NCBI RefSeq assembly: GCF_964204645.1
Contig: NC_134028.1
Span: 6,923,001 to 6,987,000, forward strand
Origin: Tubulanus polymorphus
Lineage: Eukaryota; Nemertea; Palaeonemertea; Tubulaniformes; Tubulanidae
Direction of reading: 5' to 3'
Length of the DNA: 64,000 bases
The notes beneath the pieces are model-generated. The model was not told where the DNA came from. It worked only from the letters and a program-made list of their open reading frames with translations, and ran no database searches. Below are positions 32,301-42,999 of the stretch, piece by piece. Position 1 is the stretch's first letter. Each line of letters begins with the position of its first letter. Position numbers and translations under genes: made by a program.

Positions 32301-34152
32301 GCTAGTGTTCTCTGGTCGTATTTGTTGTTGTCTATTTTTGTGTTTATTTGGCTTCAGGTACTTCAATCGCAGTCATCTGGTGGTTCACCGCATCTGGTAA
32401 AATCGACTTCCTTTCACCCCAGTCTGTCCGTATTGACTCTCGAAGTCGCTTTCATACAAATATCATATAATACACTCAGAGTCATCTTTATAAAACTTTC
32501 ACTCTTGGAGTCAATGCATAGAAGACTCTCACACTCGACGCAATTTTCGTTTCCTTGAATATCTATCTCTTTAGTCTGTCAAATGCTTAACAGCCTTGCT
32601 TCAATCATTTGAATCACCGTATTTCCTGAAGTAATCATTGATCCGTGGAAATAGAATAAAACTTTACATCTAACACTTCCTAGTAGTAGTTGTTTGATAA
32701 GCATGATTAATAAGCGATTATTAGATAACTGGATCTACTTGAATTCAAAGAGCGAACTTACACACCTAATAGGGAGGATGGATCCAAGTCCTCAAATTTC
32801 ATTTGGAGTAAGAGATAACTTTTTTGCTCTTTGAATTTAGAAAGTTGAAAAGTTTTAAGTTATTAACAGTTTGTATGATTTTTATTTGATAGTTGAATCT
32901 CGAGGTAGATAGTATTCTTTTTTTCATTTTTTATTTTGATATTGATAATACATACTTAACATATGGGTGGGATTTACATGATCAGTTTATTGGTAACCAG
33001 GTATTATATTTCACAAATACTAAACAGGTACTCAAATGTAATTGGCATTATTGTGAGAGGGGGACCAGGGGTGGATCCAAGGGCTGACTTTGAAAAGGAG
33101 CACAAATAAATGAAAAGGGCAAGTTAAGTTTCCATGCAGCCAAAACAAGGGTCTGGAAAATTTGAAATTTCTGTGCATTTTCATATGCTTTCTTGGCACT
33201 TGAGCGACATAAAAGAGAATATAAGCTAAAACTTGAGCTACAGACTGCTGTCTTATTAGCTGTGGATGAAAAAAGTGCCCTGAAAAAAAATTACCATTAT
33301 ATTTTCAAAAGGGCATGGGTGAATTGCTACAGGAGCACATGCTCCTTGTGCTCCCATCTGGATCCGCCCTGGGTACCCAGATAAACTGGATGTATACGTT
33401 CATCAGAATAATGAACTACTGGTGACAGTCTTGTTATATGTCATCAGGTTCAGATCCCTAACAAACAAGGGAGGATAGGGTTTGACACTATCGTTTATAT
33501 GTAGGGGTAGAAGAGGCATGCATTGAAACTTTCTGATTATCTCTGGTTCTGGTACTGGACTATTCTGTAATAGAGAAAAAAGATTGGTGGTAGTTTACAA
33601 TGGCTTTATTGAATTAGACATACTTACTGATCGTAATTGTAAAACACTTCGATTATACTCCAATCTGCTGACATAAACTCTAACGAGTTTATTGAGTTGA
33701 AGTCAGTTAGATTTTCAGGCTTTCTTTGATTTGCTAGTCATTGATTTATACTGTTGCATGCGTATATCGTCAGCCTGGATCGCATATTCGCTTCACATAT
33801 TTTATCATCAAACTGAGATGTTTTTGAACAAAAAATGAACAGCAAATATCGGAGATTTGAACAGTCTATCAACACACTACTAGCTTTTGTCCTAGTGAGT
33901 TGGTGAGGCCAGGCTACAGATTGATACCTGCATGTTACATATTTGTTACAGATCACCTGGGGGGTTTACAGAGGCACATTTCTATCAAGTTAGCGTGTTA
34001 TCGGGGTGTTATGATCGCTTTGAAATAATATATTCTTTCTCTCGGTTTTTTTTTTCTAGGAGAAAATTCGAATCAAATTCAAGCTGACCTATACGTTGGA
34101 CGCCAAAAAAATATCGGATATGGGAGAGGTTGATAATTTTCCCGTGCAATGA
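23339..34152 (+). CDS. GGA: GGA: Golgi-localised, gamma-ear-containing, ARF-binding adaptor
   Basis: Fifteen exons: 23339-23384, 24080-24240, 24523-24621, 24734-24892, 27075-27149, 27251-27331, 27537-27753, 28565-28672, 28962-29200, 29609-29717, 30109-30274, 30667-30893, 31043-31206, 31561-31671 and 34060-34152. Total 2055 nt, 684 residues (human GGA1 639, GGA3 723). The VHS domain (about 1-150) has KATNPENVSDDW, GPQHAIKLLVHKITSPQEKE and FRFLNELIKVISPKYLG. The GAT domain (about 170-310) has LLARLLKSKNPEDLQAANRL and VNNNIKLLSEML. The hinge carries a clathrin-box-like LLDFDL and an LDNDLAALGL motif. The C-terminal GAE ear (about 555-684) has VPLDTIKPG, LTAYDKNGLKI, QAAVPK, KLQPPSATDL and AITQVMLL. 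GGAs bind ARF-GTP at the trans-Golgi, recognise acidic-dileucine cargo and recruit clathrin. It is a single ancestral-type GGA; assignment to GGA1, 2 or 3 is not meaningful. Confidence 0.96.
23755..24030 (-). repeat. Diverged R1 repeat in GGA intron 1
   Basis: AAGATGGCTGAATGTCGGCC and TGTTTGAAGATTTCAAGAGA align with the reverse-strand R1 copy at 25980-26110. The similarity is weaker than among other copies. Confidence 0.45.
24923..25027. repeat. Palindrome of two facing B-box-like segments
   Basis: TCCTCCCCCAGTAGGGATTC...CCTGATG (24923-24952) is repeated inverted as CATCAGGTTCGAATCCCTAC...GGGAGGA (24997-25027), separated by about 44 bp. Each arm contains a polymerase III B-box-like GGTTCGAATCCC. 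Degenerate relatives of the right arm lie near 33440-33475 and 53310-53330. It sits in GGA intron 4. Confidence 0.75.
25820..26265 (-). repeat. Dispersed repeat family R1, reverse copy
   Basis: Reverse complement of the 5890-6440 and 770-1065 copies taken together. It is bounded near GGACTTGAGTCC at one end and CTTGAAACTCAGAACAATCA (minus strand) at the other. It lies in GGA intron 4. Confidence 0.65.
26281..26291 (+). repeat. Poly-G run
   Basis: Eleven consecutive G residues in GGA intron 4. Confidence 0.9.
31672..34059 (+). other. Last GGA intron
   Basis: About 2.4 kb with a perfect donor after exon 14 and a long polypyrimidine acceptor before exon 15. Human GGAs run straight from the AITQVMLL block to the final block with no extra segment, so frames seen inside (for example near 32356-32560) are not called. 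It holds a hAT-like miniature element at 33066-33371. Confidence 0.6.
33066..33371. mobile_element. hAT-like miniature element, CAGGGGYGGATCCA family
   Basis: CAGGGGTGGATCCAAGGG at the left and TCTGGATCCGCCCTG at the right are inverted versions of each other. The interior has no protein; a near-palindromic GGAGCACATGCTCC lies at the right. Relatives lie at 35647-35911 and 37045-37175, and a single end at about 43000-43016. No clean 8-bp duplication was seen. Confidence 0.65.
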
Positions 34153-34632
34153 TGAACAAATAGCTTCTCCTTACATTCCGAGTAAATGAAAAGCGAATGT
34201 GAACACTTTTAGTGACATTCATCGACACTGTACATAATGTGCTCAGCAGATGTATATGTATATAGATGGATGGACTGCGATTTCTCCAGGCGAGGTGCTC
34301 CGACTTCCCTACTCCGAGAGTACGATATGAATGAAATGTGAATTATTTATGTTTTCTAATGGTGCTATCACTTTAGCTACACATGTATGAATGAGAGACA
34401 GTGAAAGTAGTACCTCGTAACTATAGATTGTAATCTATTCTCGAAACTATTCTGTTTAGACACGGGACCTATATTTACGGAGACCACGATCGATTTCGTT
34501 GATATTTATCATTCATTGCGAGTCCAGAGTCTAGTTCTAGGAATGAATTCGAGTTATGGCTTTCCTGAATAATGGTCGTGTTTGTATGCAGTCATCTAAT
34601 CACTTATTACTCGTCAATTCTTTAACTCTCTC

Positions 34633-34805
34633 AGTGTGTCTACACTGCATGGCGATGTATAAATCGGTGATGGATTTTGTTAGTACACCGCATCGCGGTG
34701 TATTGATATTAATAGTTTTTATGTGTATTGAAAGATGGCAATGCCGGTCAAACATTATGAAATATTATTGACAAGTGATACATTGCACTGGGGTGTAGAC
34801 ACACT
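34633..34805. mobile_element. 173-bp MITE with 13-bp perfect terminal repeats
   Basis: AGTGTGTCTACAC at 34633-34645 and GTGTAGACACACT at 34793-34805; pairing continues imperfectly for about 12 bp inside (GATGTA/ACATTG). The inner sequence GTATAAATCGGTGATGG recurs in the truncated copy at 20863-20925. Probably within the GGA 3' UTR. Confidence 0.75.
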
Positions 34806-35190
34806 ATAGCAATATGCCCGTTATACAACGCACCTAGGTGAAATTTCTTCGAAATTTTCAAATCATCTACAACACTTCAGGGTATACCCGGAATTCATTA
34901 GTCGGCACTGAAAGGGTTGAAATAATAATGAACTGCACTCTATCCCAATATTTGTAAGCCCCTTTTTTTCATGTCTAAGATTAATTTTGTTTCGACTTAA
35001 CTGAAATAAGGGTCTCTTTGTGCACTGTGGACCTACGTAATCCGTATATTTCGGGCCGATGAATTTTATACAGTTTAAATCTTTCATATTCTATGACAAT
35101 TTGAACACTATTAAAATTGGAGTCGATTCGATTAAAATGAGGATTAAGTAGGTTTTTTTTATGCATTTTGATAGATTAAATCATTAATGG

Positions 35191-35196
35191 AATAAA
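35191..35196 (+). terminator. Candidate GGA poly(A) signal
   Basis: First AATAAA downstream of the GGA stop codon; an ATTAAA variant lies at 35175. The distance of about 1 kb is ordinary for a metazoan 3' UTR, but usage cannot be judged from sequence. Confidence 0.4.
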
Positions 35197-35646
35197 AATG
35201 CATTGTCATCAATATGAAATTATAGTTCCCTCTCTAACAGATGAAATTAGAATTAAATGATTTGTTCATGGTTTGGTGAACTTGAATAGATAAGATGATT
35301 AGGGTTAACTCTACAAGCTAGTTTGTAGATGACGGCTAAAGAGCAAGCTGTTATTTTATTTTCATTCCGCTTGATTCTTTGTTTTTTCTATTGAGTCGAA
35401 ATATTTCGTTAGCTTTTACAAATGTAGCATTTGGACATGATATGACTCTGGATAATGATGCTATAATAATGTAATATGTAATATTATTAAGATTTTCTAT
35501 GCTAGTTGGAATATGTTGGGATTTTGAGTAATAGTGAATGGAAGGCACTGTGAATAATTGATCACATATAAGTCAATTGTATATTGCTGCAGTGTGTATG
35601 ATGATCTGGCTATCGGATCTGATTGTCAATGATTCCTTTCAGGATG

Positions 35647-35911
35647 CAGTGGCGCGGCGGATACAGGTGTTAATGTCCGTTGGGGTCCTTCCTAAAATAT
35701 TAAGGTCCCTTGAGAATTTAATCTCCAAAAATTTCGAAATTGAATATTTTTCGGAATAAATGAATCTTGAACAATTGAAAATTGAAATAACAGAATGCTC
35801 TAATAGTGTGTACCGGGTATGTATTTGTGAGCAATTGCGGTGAAGCTCGAAAAAGGCCCTAAATTTCTTAAAGTTGACACCTGCCTTCCATTTACCCTGG
35901 ATCCGCCCCTG
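35647..35911. mobile_element. hAT-like miniature element
   Basis: CAGTGGCGCGGCGGATACAG at the left and CCTGGATCCGCCCCTG at the right are inverted relatives. About 265 bp, non-coding. Confidence 0.6.
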
Positions 35912-35937
35912 TGATGATCTTTATATTATCTTGACGG

Positions 35938-36012
35938 TATCCTGTTTCACCGAGTTCTGAGTTGAAATCGTGAAATTAATTTCAACTCCTCAAGTTGTGG
36001 AACTGGGTCCTG
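35938..36012. mobile_element. Short GACCCAGTTCCACA-type element
   Basis: CCTGTTTCACCGAGTTCTGA pairs with the inverse of CAAGTTGTGGAACTGGGTCC, around an inner palindrome TTGAAAT/ATTTCAA. Confidence 0.5.
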
Positions 36013-36239
36013 TTTAAATTGAATTTCCATTCACATTAAAATTATATATTTCCCTAAATAATCTTGTAATTGGGTATTGCAAATAAATGAATAGATAATT
36101 TGTTTTATTGTATTTTGGTTATTTTTAGTTTCGTTTCTTTATTTCAATGGAAACTTGTGTTTGTGGTCGCAGTCCTGATTAAGTGACCCCGCAAGGACCC
36201 GAAAAAACTTGACTTTCTCCAGCATTTGCTGCCACCTGT

Positions 36240-36410
36240 GTTTGTTCCGAGCAACCAATCGGGCGCCTCGTTATATACAACTTTCGGAAACTCCATTAAG
36301 TCGAATTACTTCCGGGTAGAGAATTTCAGGAAGTGTTTTAGTAGTGTTTTTGCATGTTTCCCGTCAAAATTCGCACTCGATCGAATATTCGCGGTATATA
36401 TACACGAAAA
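36240..36410 (+). promoter_or_regulatory. Promoter-like segment
   Basis: In order: a CCAAT box (36255-36259), an ETS-type ACTTCCGG (36308-36315) and a TATATATA box (36395-36402). Downstream, 66 bp from the TATA box, comes an ATG (36468) and a consensus donor (36496). Local CpG density exceeds that of the surroundings. It could drive the phosphodiesterase gene whose first coding exon is at 40839. Confidence 0.4.
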
Positions 36411-36424
36411 TCTAATGTTCATTT

Positions 36425-36495
36425 ACGATGCTGTAAATTGGAAAACCGTTGACAGGACGCGTGGAACATGGATTTATTATTATTAATTAAACTGA
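36425..36495 (+). other. Possible leader exon with upstream mini-ORF
   Basis: ATG 36468-36470 opens MDLLLLIKL, then a donor A|gtaagt at 36496. Spliced to the acceptor before 40735 it would read one more Lys and stop (TGA 40737-40739). That makes it a ten-codon upstream ORF and the join a 5' UTR junction rather than a coding one. The start of transcription is inferred from the TATA box. Confidence 0.3.
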
Positions 36496-37044
36496 GTAAG
36501 TAGTGAAGTTTTTCAATTCTTGACTGTCAAATTTGAAATTGTCAATTGAAATGTCATGATGATTATTCATTAGAGACGTACATTTAAGTTGTCTCTCTTC
36601 AAGATCTAAAATCAAGCCCTTCAGCAATCCTTCAATACAGTAGTGTAAAATGAATTAAGAATTGATGGTTTCCTGCCTGGTCGCAGTTGTAGTAAACAAG
36701 TAATTTTCAAAAAAATATTTTAAAAAATATGAAATAGTAGATGGAAGTTTTCTGCAATTACCTACCTTAGCATATGTAAGATTATTGGGATGCCGAGTAG
36801 CCTAGGCTACTGTATTATGGCTAATCTTGTTAGCTGCTATAGTGTGTGCAGAGCTATTTTTGATTAAGTTTTGAATGCCTCCTGCTTCATTAGAAAATGA
36901 ATTATTCATTGATTATCATTTGATATGATATCTCTGTCTTATAATCTTAATGATCATCTAATATAATATCTCAGTCTGTAGGAGGCAAAAATTTTCTCAG
37001 GCAGACTCCAGCCCGCACTCATTTTCTCAGGGCTTGGTGGGGGT

Positions 37045-37175
37045 TACCATGGGCAGGATCCAGGATTTCCGAAGGGAAGCTGTTTAGAGTCTGAACTGCG
37101 AGCATTAAAGAAAAAAGGAAATTTTCCTAAATGGATGCTCTAGCCCCTGAAGTATCCTGGATCTGCGCCCTGGTC
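37045..37175. mobile_element. Short hAT-like miniature element
   Basis: CAGGATCCAGGATTTCC at the left against TATCCTGGATCTGCGCCCTG at the right; about 130 bp. Weaker than its relatives. Confidence 0.45.
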
Positions 37176-38251
37176 CCCAGACCCTACAGGGTGGAAATGA
37201 AGTGCTCCATTGATCTTGGGGGTCTACTGAATAGATTCAGTCTACATGATCATAGTAAAGGGTTTCGTTTATGAAGATGATTTGACTGTTTTTAGCCTAC
37301 AAGTTGTAAAAGGCTGGCAACAGAAAGGTAGAAACATAGATCTTAGATTTGAAGAGGAAGCCTATTTTCTAAGTAGCTGGATAGTAGCCTGCCTAGTTGT
37401 AGCCTAGTCACTGAAGCATAAATTTTCAAAGAGAAGTACCAAGAAAAATATGAGAGCTACAATTGTTCAATTGTTACTCAAATAATCAAACCCAACCTTA
37501 GAAGCTCTAAGAACACGCATCCGCCTGGTAAGCAGGGTTTAATAGAATATATCGTCAAAGGGAATAAAGTTCTCTCTCTCCTAACCACAGCGTCCGGATA
37601 TTAATTACGCAAGTCATATCTTCATATCTTTCTCTCGAAGAGAAATATCTGGTTTGAAGGCTCAGTATAAAAGATTTTCCTCTATTGGCAGCTGTACAAT
37701 GTGTACGTTTACTATTATCTATAGGGATTTCGATTACCAGACTCGGTTTCAACCTCGGAATTTCAAATCATAATTGTTTATATCTCTCTACATACTTCAG
37801 TGAAGCGCATGAGCAACTCTTGTTAAAGTGCTTCGCTAATACATGATGATAGTTGCTCTGTACTCGTAGTAGGCCTATATATATTCCAACAAGTAAATAA
37901 GCCCGTAGAAAATTATACAATATCGAAATCTTAAATTAGATTGTTAGCATGTTTTTGTATATTTGCTCGGAAATGTATTCTGCCTATTCCAACAAGTGAA
38001 ACCGTAGAAAATTATAAAATGTCAAAATTTTGAAATTAGATTTTTGCTATTTTTTTTATATTTGTTTGGATGTATTCCGTAGATTGGCAACGAGAATATT
38101 TTTCATATTTGGAGAATAGACTCATTTAAAAACCTCGATTGTACCTGATTAAACTAATTTTTCTCCGCCCTAGTTCATTTAGATTAGTGTCGCAAGAATC
38201 ATTTGCATTTTGATAGTTTTGATGCTGTTTCATTCCTACTCGACTCGAAAC

Positions 38252-38970
38252 GAAAGTGGCTTTCATGCTAGATTCCGGGCTAAGGAAGTATCTTCAGGAA
38301 GTACTACGTTATGAAAGTGATGCAGACCGCGCTTCCTCGAAATTTGAAATGTTCTCGTTTGAAACTCCTTATATCCAGGAATGACTGATCCGTGGGAACC
38401 TTGATTTATCGTATTTTTTGAAGATCATCTTTGTTGGACAGAGGCTTTGATGCGAGATTCTGAACTAAGGAAGTATCTCGAGGGAGTACTTTGATATGAA
38501 AGCGTTCCAAACACTTTCGTTGAAATTTGAAATGTTCTCGTTTGAAACTCCTTATTTCCAGGAATGACTGATCTGTAGGAACCTCGACTTATTGCATTTT
38601 TGGAAGATTTGTCATCTATGTTGGACAGAGGCTTTGATAACGAAAGTGGCTTTGATACGAGATTCTGGGCTAAGGAAGTATCTTGAGGAAGTACGTTGAC
38701 ATAGAAGTGATGCAGACGCTTCCTATGACTGATCTGTAGGGACCTTGATTTATCGGGATCGTATTTTTGGAAGATTTGTCATCTATGTTGGACAGAGGCT
38801 TTGATAACGAAAGTGGCTTTGATACGAGATTCCGGGCTAAGAAAGTATCTTGAGGAAGTACGTTGACATGAAAGTGAGCAGACGCTTCCTATGACTGATC
38901 TGTAGGGACCGTGATTTATCGGGATCGTATTTTGGAAGATTTGTCATCGATTTTGGACGGAGGCTGGTGT
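38252..38970. repeat. Four-unit tandem repeat, 155-200 bp units
   Basis: Units begin near 38252, 38440, 38642 and 38809 and share GCTAAGGAAGTATCTTGAGG, ATGACTGATCTGTAGG and TGTTGGACAGAGGCTTTGAT. The first two units contain an extra block of about 40 bp (TTTGAAATGTTCTCGTTTGA) lost from the last two, so a deletion preceded the latest duplication. Confidence 0.85.
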
Positions 38971-39119
38971 CCTTTGGTATAACCTCTGATATTTCGCTTG
39001 TCTCCTCCGTGAACTGACATTTCGTAGATAATCAATGTCTTTTAAACGAAGAAATGACGCGGCTACGAAAGTTCGTGCCGTCGTGAAATTCAAGCCGCGA
39101 TATATACTTATGTTCCGAG

Positions 39120-39480
39120 GCTCGTAACCTCTCTCTACGACGTCCCCGCTCGCCTCTCCCTCCCTCCCGCCTCTCCCTCCCTCCCTCTCTCCGTCATCGT
39201 TTACACGTTACCATGACGACTGTGGATCTTTTATCGGATCATCCAGCTACTGTCGCGTGTTGTGATAAGTTTTGAATTAAACGGCTGAAACAGCGCTGCT
39301 GCTGCTGCTGCGCGGTGGTGGCAACAGAACGCTGTCTCCGGTGACGCGTGTTCGCAAGCGAGCGAGAGAGAGAGCTGTCTGGATCTGGAATATAACCGGC
39401 GACGCTTTAACTAGTTATATTTAGTTACACGACGACGAATCTTTATAGTGTGACATGAGATAGAGACTTTCAGTGACAGT
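39120..39480 (+). promoter_or_regulatory. CpG-rich promoter-like region upstream of the phosphodiesterase exon
   Basis: A CCTCTCCCTCCC tract (39143-39195) is followed by CpG-rich, CTG- and GAGA-containing sequence (GTGACGCGTGTTCGCAAGCG, GAGAGAGAGAG). It is unlike the AT-rich neighbours and lies 1.3 kb before the acceptor at 40734. It may be the main or an alternative promoter and 5' UTR of the phosphodiesterase gene. No TATA box is obvious. Confidence 0.35.
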
Positions 39481-39830
39481 GATGATCGCGGCAACAAAAC
39501 AGGTTTTTTCTTACTTTTCGAATAATTTAGTCGTTATTTTTGTCTTGTCTTTTTTTAATGAACGATCGTTTCTAATGAATCAATTAGATAAGAAAAAAAT
39601 GATACAAAACAGAAATATTTTTTCGATCGCTTTAGTAGTAGATTTTTCATTTTTCAGTAGATGCCTGACATTTTTCTAACGATATCCGTGTTCTTGTTAA
39701 AACTAAAACCTATTTTTTTACTAACTTATGATAACAATTTTTCAGTTCATATTGTGTTTGCTCATGATTAGGAGGTACTACGTCGAAATGTTTAGTCTTT
39801 AAATGAACTTTTGGATACAGTTATCGCCTG

Positions 39831-40147
39831 TTCTAAATTTTTGAACGAAAATTTGTTCTCTTCAGCTTGCCGGGTTAACTTTTCAGCTTAGCAGAAAGAA
39901 GAAACAACATATCGATTTTCTTAAAGCCTTATGCCTTTTGGCAATCTATTGGCAGAATGAAAACGTCTTTTCGAATGGAAACGATTGTTTCTAAATTTTT
40001 GAACAAAAATTTGTTCTCTTCAGCTGGCCGGGTTAACTTTTCAGCTTAGCAGAAAAAAGAAACAACACATCGATTTTCTTAAAGCCTTATTCCTTTTGGC
40101 AATCTATTGGCAGAATGAACGACTTTTCAAATGGAAAACGATTGTTT
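39831..40147. repeat. 159-bp tandem duplication
   Basis: TTCTAAATTTTTGAACGAAA at 39831 and its copy at 39990, with near-identity through TTTTGGCAATCTATTGGCAG and ACGATTGTTT. It is in non-coding sequence. Confidence 0.9.
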
Positions 40148-40734
40148 CAGTTTTAAACATTTGATGGCTTAAACGACGTGTGTGAAAACATGCGGCCTCC
40201 ATGGTTTGAAAATTACGCATTTTGAGCAATTTTTCAACCAGTCGGACCTGCTCAATCGGGATATTGATCTAAACATCCACCTATACGATTTGAATGGATG
40301 GCGTTTCATCAAGATTTCTCATAAACGGGATTAATTTCATTACTTCAAAATGATTCCGATTAAATAGGCTTTCACCGTAGATGGGCCTATATGTTGTACA
40401 GTAAACCTCGACTTAATCGGGAACGCATGACTTATGACTAACTTGGACAAAAAACCAAATCATTTTTCTGACTTCGTAACATGTTTTCCTGTCCGAAACT
40501 CAGACTCCGCTTGCCTTAGACCAATGTTGCTGGTCCCAGTTTGTCTGTTTTTGAGTTAGGCGAGGTTTCCATTTGCCGTACACATTTTACCAGTAAGAAT
40601 GTAAATCAAAACGGAATTAGATGTTCAAGTTCGATAGACATAAATTTTTTGAAGGTTTCACAGTAAAATAGATCTTTATTGTCTTGTCTAGTGTTCGCTA
40701 ATGATATGATACGATTATGTTTCTATCTTTACAG

Positions 40735-40838
40735 AGTGATATACCCGCTTCAAGCTGGATCCGCGTCGGGAGCCCAGGCGATCTCCGCGATTGTCTGTAA
40801 ATCGGAAACTAGCGTGGGCGTTCGGACCGCCGGTCGAC
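40735..40838 (+). other. 5' UTR part of the phosphodiesterase exon
   Basis: A good acceptor (ttctatctttacag) precedes 40735. In the coding frame TGA occurs at 40737-40739 and no ATG occurs before 40839, so this exon portion is non-coding leader. That implies at least one upstream untranslated exon. Confidence 0.6.
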
Positions 40839-41600
40839 ATGGAGCTGGAGATACCGTCGCGCGCGGCCTCCGCCGCTCTCAACGACGAGTACCTGACGAT
40901 CGAACAATGGCTCGACGATCATCAGGATTTCGTGCACGATTACTTCGCGCGTAAGGCCACGCGTAGCATGATCGACGGCTGGCTGATCGCGCACGCGATC
41001 AACCAGGGCGCCGGTAGTTTGCCGTCGTCGTCGGCGGACCAGGTCCCGGGCGCGACGTCGGGCACGGGCGGCGGAAGTGGCTCGAACTCGCGGACGAACT
41101 CGGGCGCCAATACGCCCGTGCGTAAGATCTCGGCGCAGGAGTTCGACCGTGGCGGTATCCTGAAGCCGATGGTGTCGACGGTCGACGGCACGCCGACGTT
41201 CATCCCGGTGATCTCGCAGTACAGTCCGAAAGGCGAGAAGCCGTCGAAGACGCCGCGCAAAAGCCGCAGCGAGTTGAAAGCTCTGGACGAACGCGAGCTG
41301 ATGTACGAGCTCGTCATCGATATATGCAACGATTTGGACGTGACGAGTTTGTGTCATAAAATACTGCAGAACGTCAGCATTTTGTTGAACGCCGACCGTT
41401 GTTCGCTGTTCCTCGTGCAGGGCGACAAAACGGAGCCGAGCGAACAGTTCCTCGTCAGTAAACTGTTCGACGTCAACAGCGAGTCGACGTTGGATCGGTG
41501 TTTGGATAAATGTACGGAGATACGAATCCCGTGGGGTATGGGGATCATCGGCACCGTCGCCAAACAGGGAGAGCCTTTGAATATTCCCGACGCGTATATG
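40839..41600 (+). CDS. PDE5/PDE11-type cyclic nucleotide phosphodiesterase, first coding exon
   Basis: 254 codons from ATG 40839 to donor ATG|gtaagt at 41601, phase 0. Residues 21-54 (IEQWLDDHQDFVHDYFARKA) match the N-terminal helix of PDE5A. Residues 92-104 (TPVRKISAQEFDR) match the PKA/PKG phosphorylation site of PDE5A, with Ser98 near human Ser102. GAF-A starts at about 153 (ELMYELVIDICNDLDVTSLC, NADRCSLFLV, IPWGMGIIGTV, EPLNIPDAYM). GAF-A wording is slightly nearer PDE11, the N-terminus nearer PDE5. These enzymes hydrolyse cGMP (PDE11 also cAMP) and are regulated by cGMP at GAF-A. The rest of GAF-A, GAF-B and the catalytic HD domain are not in the window. A Ser/Gly-rich linker (60-90) is lineage-specific. 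Very high CpG and GC compared with the flanks. Confidence 0.88.
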
Positions 41601-42109
41601 GTAAGTTCTGTTTGAGTTTTTTCTACTCGCTATTCTCGTTGTTCCGATTCCCCAGTGTGACGAGTGCGAATCGAGCCTTAGTTAACCGCGTCATGGTTTC
41701 TGTCAGAATCGGAATTGACGTGGTTAAGCGTGGCCACCGTCCTGGAAAACCCGGAAAACTTGGGCAATCAAAATGATTTTTAAAAATGAAATCGGGGAAA
41801 GCTTTAGTCGAATTTTGCACAAAAACCTGGAAAAGTTAGAGGGAATTTCGATAGTTTCTTTATTAATAGGTGATTCAATAAAAAATGAATTAATTGCATG
41901 TTACAATGGGAATTTTCTGTGATAACATGGGAAACGTGCTAAGACTATGCTACAAGGGTGCAATCTGGGTGTGCAAGCTGTTTAAAAGTCAACTTGAACT
42001 AAGGCTGCCCTCCCGAATAAAGGATTTAAATCGTCCCTTTAAAAGAGAAATTCTTTCAAGAATCACAGGGATAATTTTCAAAATTACTGAAACGTATCTC
42101 AGAAAATGA

Positions 42110-42178
42110 ATTCGACTCGGGCCTGATCCGTGCTAATTCGGCCCGGGCCAAGTAGTATCCATGCGATCGCGGCTTATG
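42110..42178 (+). mobile_element. M1 miniature element, end fragment
   Basis: CGGGCCTGATCCGTGCTAAT...CCATGCGATCGCGGCTTA is the terminal part of the M1 family (complete copy at 56893-57230). Confidence 0.65.
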
Positions 42179-42999
42179 TCTCACTCTGTTACTGCTGTGG
42201 ACTGGTATACCTGTACTTATTTCATAGCTTCGCATTGCACGCTTTGTTGACAGTCCTAAGTAATGAACACGCGAGTAAGGTCAATGAAATCGCCACAACA
42301 ACATTACAAAGATGATAGCTATTAACAATTGATAATCGAACACGTTGTTCTACCCCAGTGAGGCAGATAATATAAACCGTGCGCTTCTTATTTTTAAAGC
42401 TATCGATCGTTTTTAAAATATCTCGGTTATCAACGAATATAATCTGAAATCGTTTGTTGATATTATGATAAATCGGCACTAAAGTCGACCATTCAGAATG
42501 AATTAGTGAAAATCAATGACTGCGTTTAATTTTTGATTTTCAATTCGAGCATACGCTAAACCTTTTTTGGTTTTCTTAGTGTATTGGTGTTAGTCTTATA
42601 TTTGGCCTATATTAATTTCTTTCACTTTGTTTCTTTTTTCTAAGGGTGTCAGCATTTAATAGTAAGCCTTTGGACTTTGCCGAGCCTGAATACATGTTTA
42701 AATGATATTCTACGTTAATGAATATGGTTGGGGGAATGATCAGAATACAAAAAATATTTTAAGACTCGGAGGCTGACCCAGGGTCAAAGGAAAGGTTGCG
42801 TGTCCCTTTTTCTAAGCTTTCTAAGCTGTTATTTCATTGTTCACTTACAAAATGAATTTTTAGCTTCTAGAATTGGTAACTAACAGCTAACTGCTACAAC
42901 ATAATTTTGGTATTTCTTCAGTTGTTCAATCATATTTTTTATCTTTGTCTCAGTGACCTCAAAATTTTAGGGGAGGTGTCCAGACCCCCGTGGACACCC

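Larger units (their letters stand above)
34153..36239 (+). other. GGA 3' UTR and downstream sequence
   Basis: The first AATAAA after the GGA stop is at 35191, which would give a 3' UTR of about 1 kb containing the MITE at 34633-34805. No coding frame here is convincing. A hAT-like miniature element lies at 35647-35911, and a GACCCAGTTCCACA-type element at about 35938-36012. Confidence 0.45.

Noticed and set aside
32356-32558. Possible extra GGA exon after a ttcag acceptor in the last intron
   Set aside because: Exons 14 and 15 join in phase, and the family has no extra segment at this point in the ear domain.
40791-40838. Upstream extension of the phosphodiesterase frame before ATG 40839
   Set aside because: It would need a TTG start; the frame meets TGA at 40737 and has no ATG, so 40839 is preferred.
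40809-41357. Long arginine-rich minus-strand frame
   Set aside because: It is opposite the phosphodiesterase exon; the length comes from the GC-rich codons of the true frame and no family matches.
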